DNA from: Corynebacterium comes
Lineage (GTDB): Bacteria; Actinomycetota; Actinomycetes; Mycobacteriales; Mycobacteriaceae
Assembly (NCBI RefSeq): GCF_009734405.1
Contig: NZ_CP046453.1
Location: 2,542,001 to 2,606,000, forward strand
Direction of reading: 5' to 3'
Length of the DNA stretch: 64,000 nt
Position 1 is the first letter of the stretch. Every line of letters starts with the position of its first letter. Under the pieces are notes generated by a model. That model was given only the letters and a program-made list of their open reading frames with translations, made no database searches and was not told the origin of the DNA. Below, piece by piece: positions 43,889 to 51,043 of the stretch. The translations under genes and the position numbers were made by a program.

Positions 43889-44919
43889 ACCCCGGGATCG
43901 TCTTCGGGGCGCTGGCGCTGCGCCCGAACGGCAGCGGGGTGCAGACCTACCAACGTGAACTCATCCGGGCCCTGGCCAACCTGGTGACTCTGCCCACGCT
44001 GGCTGCTGTGGTGCAGAAAGACGCCGCAGACGAGCTACCCGTTTCGGTTCAGCCGTTGATCCGCCCGATCGCCTCCGGAGCGCGGCGGGCCTTCCAGGGC
44101 ATGATCCCCGTGACCGGGGGACTGTTCCACGGCCTCGACGTCGACCTCCCGGTAGGCCAGCGTTCCCCCACAGTGTCCACGGTCCATGACCTGTCCGTCT
44201 TCGACACCCCCTGGGCCATGTCGAGGATGCGGGCCCGCGGCGAACGCCTCCTGATCCGCAGGGCACTGCGAAGCGCCGACGCTGTGATCGCGGTGTCCGA
44301 GTTCACAGCCGACCGTGTCGCCGCGTTGACCGGCCGGGAATCGGTGGTGACCCCCCTCGCCCCCGGCCCGTGGGCGAGAGTCCCCTCCGCCGAAGCCGTG
44401 CGGATGGTCCGGCGGAAGTACCGTCTCCCAGGGCGATTTGTCCTGCAACTGGGCACCCTCGAGCCACGGAAACGGCCCGAGGTGGTCAATGAGGCCCTGC
44501 TGGGGACGGGGGTTCCCCTGGTCCTGGCGGGGGGAGGCACCGACGGTCCCCGACGCCCCGCCGGATCGATGGGGTTGGGCTACGTCGACATGGAGGACAT
44601 ACCGGCCCTCTACCGGGCCGCGGATGTCGTGGCCTACGCCTCCGCCTACGAAGGCTTCGGGCTGCCACCGGTGGAGGCCATGGCCTGCGGCGCGGTCGTG
44701 GTGGCCAGCGCCGTCGGCGGCATCCCCGAGGCGGTCGGCAAGGGTGCCGTTGTGGTCCCGGGGCTGAGTACCTCCCGCTGGCGCGCGGCTCTCCGGACGG
44801 CCCTCGACGACGTGGATGCCCGTACGAGGCTGCTTGCCGACGCCGCCGTCCGCACCCGCAGCCTCACCTGGGAGAAAACCGCCGCCGCCACCGCCCAGGT
44901 GTACACCTCCCTCCTCTGA
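43885..44919 (+). CDS. GT4 family glycosyltransferase
   Basis: A 344-residue GT-B enzyme. RPNGSGVQTYQRELIRALAN carries the N-terminal glycine loop. PTVSTVHDLSVFDTPWAMSR is typical of mannosyl- or rhamnosyl-type GT4 members, LQLGTLEPRKRPEVVNEAL begins the donor domain and AYEGFGLPPVEAMACGAVVV carries the E-x7-E motif. ATGA overlap with the sugar-1-phosphate transferase gene argues that it adds one of the early sugars of the repeat. Convergent with the next glycosyltransferase, 17 bp apart. Confidence 0.9.
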   Translation: MNPGIVFGALALRPNGSGVQTYQRELIRALANLVTLPTLAAVVQKDAADELPVSVQPLIRPIASGARRAFQGMIPVTGGLFHGLDVDLPVGQRSPTVSTVHDLSVFDTPWAMSRMRARGERLLIRRALRSADAVIAVSEFTADRVAALTGRESVVTPLAPGPWARVPSAEAVRMVRRKYRLPGRFVLQLGTLEPRKRPEVVNEALLGTGVPLVLAGGGTDGPRRPAGSMGLGYVDMEDIPALYRAADVVAYASAYEGFGLPPVEAMACGAVVVASAVGGIPEAVGKGAVVVPGLSTSRWRAALRTALDDVDARTRLLADAAVRTRSLTWEKTAAATAQVYTSLL

Positions 44920-44936
44920 CTCCGGGGGTGAAAAGG

Positions 44937-46046
44937 TCACAGCACCCCGGCGACGACCTCGGCCATCTTCCGGCGGAATTCGGCCGGTGAAAAGGTGTCG
45001 GCCCATGACGTGAGAGCTTCCGTGCCGTAGCGGGAATCATCGAAACTCCGTAGGGCGTCAGCGAAGTTGTGGACGACCTCCCGATGGTCGTCCCCGTCCA
45101 CCAGGACCCCCGTCTCCCCTGGCCGTACGGTGTCCACCGCTCCCCCTCGCCCCAACGCAATCACGGGGGTACCGCAGGCCATCGCCTCCACCGGAACAAT
45201 CCCGAAATCCTCTTCGCCAGGCAGGAGGAGGGCACGCGCACCCCGCACCAGATCCCGCATCTCCGCACCCGGCAGACGACCCCGAAATTCAACCCCCGGT
45301 CCCGCTGCCGCGCGGGCGCGATCCATGTCCCGGCCTTCACCGACGACGATCAGCCTGACCCCTGCCTCAACCGCGGCTGCCACTGCGAGAGGAACCTGCT
45401 TGTACGGCACCAGCCTCCCCACCGCCACAAAGTAATCTCCCTTCTTCACGCCGTGGTCAGGGGAGAAGAATTTTGTGTCCACCGGAGGATGCACCACGGT
45501 CGCCGCCCTGTCCCACCACTGCTCGATGCGGCCCCGGACAGCAGTGGAATTGGCCACGACAGCGGTGACGCGGGGCGCCCACTTCCTTTCGTTGCCCCGC
45601 GCCCGGGCGGCAAGGGTCCACAGCGCCGCGGACTTGGGGAAGCCGGCCGCCTCGTCCCGGCGGAAGGAGCTGTCCCATGCCCACCGTGCCGGAGAGTGGA
45701 CATAGGCCACCGACGGGGCGTCGACGGCACCGACCGCAGCGAGTGCGAACGCATGATGGCTGACCACGACCGCATCAACCTCAGCCGACCGTAGACTCCC
45801 GTGCCTCAACGCCCACGGTACGAGGGGGAGCAGGGGTGCGTAGGATTTCTCGCCCGATGCACGGTAGACCCGCTGCAGCGGACCGGTCCGGACCCGGTCC
45901 GCCAACCCCCCGGGAATGCCTTCTGCCCGCGCGAAGGGCACGTGGACCTCCGCCTCCGGCCAAATTGCCGCGAGCTCGGCGACGACATGCTCACTGCCGG
46001 CGATGTCGGTCAGACGTTCATGAACGATCGCGATTTTCGATGCCAC
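44937..46046 (-). CDS. GT4 family glycosyltransferase (WbaZ-like)
   Basis: A 369-residue GT-B enzyme. The start MASKIAIVHERLTDIAGSEH and the stretches YVHSPARWAWDSSF and VNSTAVRGRIEQWWDRAATV resemble WbaZ-type mannosyltransferases. The C-terminal part has GDYFVAVGRLVPYKQVPLAV and GEEDFGIVPVEAMACGTPVI with the E-x7-E motif. GTG 46046 follows GGGAG and lies inside the end of the Wzz-like gene (29-bp overlap). It is the last gene of the leftward island operon. Confidence 0.89.
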   Translation of the reverse strand: MASKIAIVHERLTDIAGSEHVVAELAAIWPEAEVHVPFARAEGIPGGLADRVRTGPLQRVYRASGEKSYAPLLPLVPWALRHGSLRSAEVDAVVVSHHAFALAAVGAVDAPSVAYVHSPARWAWDSSFRRDEAAGFPKSAALWTLAARARGNERKWAPRVTAVVANSTAVRGRIEQWWDRAATVVHPPVDTKFFSPDHGVKKGDYFVAVGRLVPYKQVPLAVAAAVEAGVRLIVVGEGRDMDRARAAAGPGVEFRGRLPGAEMRDLVRGARALLLPGEEDFGIVPVEAMACGTPVIALGRGGAVDTVRPGETGVLVDGDDHREVVHNFADALRSFDDSRYGTEALTSWADTFSPAEFRRKMAEVVAGVL

Positions 46047-47211
46047 CGCTGCTCTCCCTCTTCTTTCCGGACCGGACCACCACGAAAGTGGGGACACCGC
46101 TCTTGACCAGCCTTTCCACTGCCGTACTGGCCAAGTTGGCCCGCCGCTCCCCCTTGTCGACCACCACGACGCCCAGCTGCACATCCGAAGGCGGCAGTTC
46201 CCGCCACCAGGAAGCCGACCAGCTGGCCTGGTGGAGGTGCCCCGGGCCGTGGGAGTGGAACGTCTCTCCGGCGTCTGATTCCCCGAGGACAAGGACGTTC
46301 CCGCCATGTGCCAGCACAGCGGCCGTCCTCGCCTCCGCAAGGGGTGTGAGTCCCCCACCCGCCGCCGACAGTTCCCGGTCCACCTCGAAGCGTCGACCGA
46401 TCATCCGCAGCCAGAGCCCGTCCGCCCGCCGGTGTCGTCGCAGCCGCCATATCGTGAGCGGGATCTGCGCGAGAAGGAACACCAGCATCGCCACCACCAG
46501 GGTGGTGGACCATACCCTGGGCCACACCTGGTCACCGTCGTTGTCGGACTGGGAAAGCACGAACGGCTGCACCTGCTGCGGCCGAAACTCCCGGTTCTCC
46601 TGACGAATCAATCCGATCTGGTCCTCAAGATCCGCCACGGCCGCCGCCGGATCCTCTGCCCGACGGGCATCGATCTGCTCCTGGAGCGCAACGATCCTGC
46701 GCTCCGCGTCTTCCGCCCGCACTCGCGCGGACTGGGAGGAGAAAGCGTCGCTGCGGAGGATCATGGACCCGATGACCGACTCGGCTGCGGCACGCGCCTG
46801 CCCGACGCTCCCCGCGCGGGTAGCGACCTCAATCACCCCTGGCACCGCTGTTTCGGTTGCTGTCACCCAGGGATCATCCAGTCCCGTCTCATCCTTCACC
46901 AGGTCCCGCGTTGCGGGGTCGTTGGCGATCAACGCGTAGAGGGATCCCAGCCTCGCCCGGGTCTCCGGATCAAGGCTCGCATCGGCGGGGGCTCCTAGAG
47001 AGACCTCGGTCTTCACCTCGTACACCGGATCCATCCGGGAAAGAACCAGGAAGGTGATCCCGGCCGCCGCCAGTGCGATCACCAGAGCCACAGGGATGGA
47101 ACGAAGAAACGCCGCGAAGATCAGTCCCAGGTCAAGGGGGGCAGGGGCGGTGGGGGAGGCTGGGACTTGACCAGATGCCGGCCGCGGATCTGTGGACGCG
47201 CTATCTGACAT
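46018..47211 (-). CDS. Wzz-like polysaccharide co-polymerase with degenerate P-loop
   Basis: A 397-residue protein with the chain-length-determinant layout: helix 1 (residues 38-57), an extracytoplasmic Wzz domain (MDPVYEVKTEVSLGAPADAS), a coiled coil (about 155-208) and helix 2 (235-254). A cytoplasmic domain of 140 residues follows. That domain is placed like a tyrosine kinase (Wzc/CapAB type), but its P-loop position reads GESDAGET (310-317), with Glu in place of Lys, and no Tyr-rich tail is present. It would still set chain length with the Wzy protein. The Wzz-type reading comes from topology, coiled coil and context. It starts a possible sub-operon: 109 bp separate it from the Wzy gene and GGAAGGGAT precedes the ATG. 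Confidence 0.82.
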   Translation of the reverse strand: MSDSASTDPRPASGQVPASPTAPAPLDLGLIFAAFLRSIPVALVIALAAAGITFLVLSRMDPVYEVKTEVSLGAPADASLDPETRARLGSLYALIANDPATRDLVKDETGLDDPWVTATETAVPGVIEVATRAGSVGQARAAAESVIGSMILRSDAFSSQSARVRAEDAERRIVALQEQIDARRAEDPAAAVADLEDQIGLIRQENREFRPQQVQPFVLSQSDNDGDQVWPRVWSTTLVVAMLVFLLAQIPLTIWRLRRHRRADGLWLRMIGRRFEVDRELSAAGGGLTPLAEARTAAVLAHGGNVLVLGESDAGETFHSHGPGHLHQASWSASWWRELPPSDVQLGVVVVDKGERRANLASTAVERLVKSGVPTFVVVRSGKKRESSGGIENRDRS

Positions 47212-47320
47212 TTTCGGATCCCTTCCCCCGTGGATCGGGTTATCAACCTTGACCTGAAACTACTACAGAAACCGCCCGCGGAAAGTGTTTTCCACCACAA
47301 TCACGACCTGTCCCTCACTT

Positions 47321-48679
47321 TCACGGAACGCCGTCACGGCGTCCCTTCCACGACGGAGGGACTGTCACGACGGGGACCGGCCGCCCCACGGGGGACCACC
47401 CCCCGACCAGGGCAGCTTCTCCTCGGGACACCGATGCCGCGCAGGCCAGCAGCAGCCAGAAGTAGAAGTCCAAGGGGAAAATCTCCAGGTAGGTGGAGAA
47501 CCCTGCAGCGACGCAGGCGGCCACGGTCACCCCCAGGACCCCCGCTGTGAAGCCCCGCTCAAACACGTCTTCCTGAACCCTGATGAGTCGACGCAGCACG
47601 ACGACTGCCACCGCGACCACCACCCCGTAGAGGAAAAGCCCCCACACTCCGAGTTCAAGGCCGATCTTCAGATACTGGTTGTCAGGCTGGTACACCCGGA
47701 CCAGAGGGCCGACAGTCTCCGCCACCTTCTCCGCGGAGGAACCGGTCGTGCCGAGTCCCCCACCGAAAGGACGGACCAGCATCTGTGGAAGCGTGAGCGA
47801 CCAGTGCCCGCCACGTTGCTGCAGGCTGCTCGAAGACACCATGGTCGCCAGCACCCCCTGCCGGTCAGCGAGAAGTGCCACAGGCACCAGGAACAGGGCG
47901 ACACCGAGTAGGGCAGCGAAATATCCGAGCAGTCGGCGATGAAGGACCACCCCCACCACCACCACCGCCACGAGCAACCCCAGGAAACTGGCACGGACAA
48001 CCGAGGAGGCCATGGCCAGCAGAAGAATCGGGGCTGTCACCCAGAAGAGTCTGGACCGTAGTCGACCGGGCTGTGCCAGGGCCGCAGCTCCCGCGACGGT
48101 GAGGACGAGCATCATGTAGAACCCGAAGGGAAACGGCTGGTTGAACGTTCCGAAGCTGCGGAGAAGCGGACCTGCGGTTCGGATTTGCTCATTCCACTCG
48201 TAGCCCAGGGTGGCGAGCCGGTACCCGCCTGCCACCTGCTGCCACAGGCCGAAGAGCGCACTGAACAGTCCGGTCCCCATGAGGACGGACACCAGCAGGT
48301 CCTTGTCTGCCCGGGTGAAGGGGAAGAAATAGACCACCACAGCTGGGATGAGGTAGAAGAACGCGATCTTCACCGGGAAGGCTGCCGCAGTCCCCAGAAC
48401 CACGAGGGCGGACACTGCACCCGCCAGGACCAGGACCAGGGCCGGGGTCAACCAGGGGGCGACGGTGAACCGTTCCCTGGGGCGGGAGGCGAAGAAGCCA
48501 GCCGTGGCGACGGCGAGTACCGCCGCTTCCTTCCAGAACGGGGCTGCCACGGGCATGATCAACAGAAGGCCATGAAAAGGGACCAGGGCGGCCACGGCAA
48601 TGAGCCCCCACTGCGGCCTCCTGGCCGCCAGCAGAAAAAGCAGGACGCCTAACACTGCCGTCACGACGATGGCGGTCAT
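47321..48679 (-). CDS. Wzy-type polysaccharide polymerase (O-antigen ligase/polymerase family)
   Basis: A 452-residue protein with about twelve helices and a large outer loop in the second half. Family features include SFGTFNQPFPFGFYMMLVLT, SSVVRASFLGLLVAVVVVG, the loop motif PFGGGLGTTGSSAEK and VYQPDNQYLKIGLELGVWGL, the conserved DNxYL site of Wzy/WaaL proteins. It would polymerise lipid-linked repeat units outside the membrane. The ATG shares its A with the stop of the deacetylase gene (TGATG). The open frame upstream to 48847 is shadow sequence. Confidence 0.88.
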   Translation of the reverse strand: MTAIVVTAVLGVLLFLLAARRPQWGLIAVAALVPFHGLLLIMPVAAPFWKEAAVLAVATAGFFASRPRERFTVAPWLTPALVLVLAGAVSALVVLGTAAAFPVKIAFFYLIPAVVVYFFPFTRADKDLLVSVLMGTGLFSALFGLWQQVAGGYRLATLGYEWNEQIRTAGPLLRSFGTFNQPFPFGFYMMLVLTVAGAAALAQPGRLRSRLFWVTAPILLLAMASSVVRASFLGLLVAVVVVGVVLHRRLLGYFAALLGVALFLVPVALLADRQGVLATMVSSSSLQQRGGHWSLTLPQMLVRPFGGGLGTTGSSAEKVAETVGPLVRVYQPDNQYLKIGLELGVWGLFLYGVVVAVAVVVLRRLIRVQEDVFERGFTAGVLGVTVAACVAAGFSTYLEIFPLDFYFWLLLACAASVSRGEAALVGGWSPVGRPVPVVTVPPSWKGRRDGVP

Positions 48680-49491
48680 CACCTCGACCAGCTTTCCGGA
48701 TCCACGTCCCGCACGGCCGGCCAGGTCCAACGTGGACGAAGCAGCCACTTCACCCAGCCGAGTCCTCGCATGTCGTCGCGCATGGCCATCCGGCGAAGGG
48801 TGAAGGGGTCGTCGTCGGAATGGCACCGTCCGTTGGTGAACGACCATCCGGTGCGGTATCCGGCCTCCCTGGTCAGTTCCCTCACCCGCTCATTCTGGTG
48901 GCCGAAGGGGTAGCAGAGGTCCAGGACCTCTCTGCCTCCCCATTCCGACAACAGTTCCCGGGACCGGACGAGTTCATCCTGTGCCCTGCCCCGATCCAAG
49001 TCCGGGAGCGAGACGTGGTTAGCCGTGTGGGAGCACAACTCCGCCCCGGCAGCCACTGCACCCTGTATCTCGCTCAGGGTCATCGTCCTGTCCGCCTTTC
49101 CCCACCAGGGCGGGTACATGCCCAGGCAAGCGGTCACCGGCAGCAAGGTCCAGGGGATCTGCCTGCTCCGGAGGAAGGGAAGCGCATTTCTGTGGACCCC
49201 CACCAGGGCATCGTCGAAGACGATGGCGACCTTTCCGGAGACCGGCTGACCATTGACGAGGTTCTTTGCCAGATGCGAGAGATGGACGAACTCATAGCCG
49301 AGCCGGGCGACCGTCGTGACCTGTTCGCGGAACACGGAGTTCCGCACGGAGTAGAGGTACGGCACGGAGGAATCGGGGAGGATGTCATGGTAAGCCAGCA
49401 CCACCCCCGACCCTCCGAGACGATCGGTCACGGGGCCTGCCAGCCTGCGGAGTCTCCGCGCTTCGGCGCCTCTCAGGGATTCGTTTGCCAC
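48679..49491 (-). CDS. NodB-domain polysaccharide deacetylase, no signal peptide
   Basis: A 270-residue carbohydrate esterase 4 protein. VAIVFDDALVGVHRNALPFL holds the catalytic/metal Asp pair (Asp93-Asp94), and ELCSHTANHVSL holds the metal-binding His155 and His159. YPFGHQNERVRELTREAGYR is the third conserved motif. The metal triad is complete. It has no signal peptide or membrane helix, so it appears to act in the cytoplasm on a lipid-linked or nucleotide sugar before export, which is unusual. GTG 49491 was chosen because GGAGG lies just upstream; ATG 49557 is possible but overlaps the flippase gene. Confidence 0.87.
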   Translation of the reverse strand: MANESLRGAEARRLRRLAGPVTDRLGGSGVVLAYHDILPDSSVPYLYSVRNSVFREQVTTVARLGYEFVHLSHLAKNLVNGQPVSGKVAIVFDDALVGVHRNALPFLRSRQIPWTLLPVTACLGMYPPWWGKADRTMTLSEIQGAVAAGAELCSHTANHVSLPDLDRGRAQDELVRSRELLSEWGGREVLDLCYPFGHQNERVRELTREAGYRTGWSFTNGRCHSDDDPFTLRRMAMRDDMRGLGWVKWLLRPRWTWPAVRDVDPESWSR

Positions 49492-49519
49492 GTTATCCTC
49501 CTTCTTCCCGGGTTTGACT

Positions 49520-51043
49520 TCAGGCAGCAGATCGTCTGCCCAGGTACGAACGGGCATGGCCGATAATGGCGGTACTCTCCCGGCCTTCTGCCAGCGCAGA
49601 GACGAGAAGATGAACCATCGCGCTCACCACAGCGACGAGAATCCAGGGGGCGTCGGTCTCAAGGACCAGGAGAGTCGCTGGTGTCACGACCGCCCCCGCG
49701 ATGAGTGACTGCCGGATCAGCAGACCCCACGGAGAGATCCCCGGAATCCCGAGGCTCATCTGGATGAGAAGGAGCATCACCAGGAGCATCACCAGCTGGG
49801 TGAGGACTGTGGCCACCGCTGCCCCATCTATGGACCAGCGTGGGATGAGCAGCAGGTTGAGCCCGACGTTGAGCAGGAGTCCCACGGAAGCCAGCCAGGG
49901 GAAAACCCGTAGCTTCTTCGCGGCGATCAGCGCCGATATCACCACGAAAGTGAGACCGGACAATGCGCTTCCCGCCACCAGCAGGGCCGCGGCGGTCGCC
50001 GCCCCCGCAAACTGTGGACCGTAGAGGAAAGTGATCAGTGCCCTGGAGCTGGGCCAGAAAATCACCACTGCCAGTCCACCGAGTATGGCCGCCACGGCCA
50101 ATGCCTGAAACAGACGTTCACGGAAGTCGGCGGGTTTGTCGGGCCACGACTTGATGAGAACCGTGGTGAAGGGGACGGCGAGGGCCCCGACGACCAAGGC
50201 CAGCAGATCCGAGAACTTATAGCCGATCGCATACAGTCCTACGGCTTCGTAGGTGTCGATTTTCTGCAGCATGAGCATGTCGACTCGGCTGGCGAAGGTC
50301 AATAAGGCCAGGCCGACGGAGATGGGGAGGGCTTCCCGGAGCATCTCACCCCAGTGCCCGGTGGGGACCCTGAAGGACGGCCGGGCCCCAGGGGGAAACA
50401 GCTGGGCAAGGCCCACCGCCCGGGCAGTGAACACGATGATCTCCCGGACGATCGCGGGAACAATGAAGGCGAGCACTGTGGGATGGACGACCGCCACCGC
50501 CAGAATGACACCGAACTGTACGATTTGACCGATGATGTCCCAAACCGCCACATAGGTCAGGCGGAGTTTGCTCTGGTAGAGAACGAATAATGCGTTGGCG
50601 GGGGTAGCGAGGACGATCGTGGTGCCTGCCAGAGCCGCGGCCGCCATGACGAGCGGGGACAGCCCGGAGAAGTACGCGTAACCGAGGGCGACGAAATAAC
50701 CGATGCCCCCCAGCAGTGTTCGGAGGGAGATGAAAGAACCGGCGATCTCGGACGCCTCAGCGGGATTTCCTGATGCCAGGCGGGAAAGCACGACGCGACC
50801 GACACCGAGGTCGGTCACCACGGCCATGAGTCCGAGAAGCGCGAAGACAAAGGAGTAACGTCCCCAGTCATCACCCGTGAGCGTACGGGCAATGATGACG
50901 CTTCCTGCCCAACCGAATACGGCTGTGGCGAGCCGCCCGACGATGAGTGCAGTACTGCTGCTGAACAGGAGTCGGTTCTCCGACCTGCCGCCTCTCCGGG
51001 GGCCCCGACGAGGTACCCCACCCTCCTGACTGACGGCGTTCAT
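49520..51043 (-). CDS. Wzx-type lipid-linked oligosaccharide flippase
   Basis: A 507-residue MOP-superfamily polysaccharide transporter with 12-14 helices. ALIVGRLATAVFGWAGSVII, ARTLTGDDWGRYSFVFALLG and TDLGVGRVVLSRLASGNPAE are typical of the N-terminal repeat. It would flip the undecaprenyl-linked repeat unit to the outer face for the Wzy polymerase. ATG 51043 follows GAGGGA and overlaps the stop of the glycosyltransferase-acyltransferase gene (ATGA). The deacetylase gene follows after 28 bp. Confidence 0.9.
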   Translation of the reverse strand: MNAVSQEGGVPRRGPRRGGRSENRLLFSSSTALIVGRLATAVFGWAGSVIIARTLTGDDWGRYSFVFALLGLMAVVTDLGVGRVVLSRLASGNPAEASEIAGSFISLRTLLGGIGYFVALGYAYFSGLSPLVMAAAALAGTTIVLATPANALFVLYQSKLRLTYVAVWDIIGQIVQFGVILAVAVVHPTVLAFIVPAIVREIIVFTARAVGLAQLFPPGARPSFRVPTGHWGEMLREALPISVGLALLTFASRVDMLMLQKIDTYEAVGLYAIGYKFSDLLALVVGALAVPFTTVLIKSWPDKPADFRERLFQALAVAAILGGLAVVIFWPSSRALITFLYGPQFAGAATAAALLVAGSALSGLTFVVISALIAAKKLRVFPWLASVGLLLNVGLNLLLIPRWSIDGAAVATVLTQLVMLLVMLLLIQMSLGIPGISPWGLLIRQSLIAGAVVTPATLLVLETDAPWILVAVVSAMVHLLVSALAEGRESTAIIGHARSYLGRRSAA

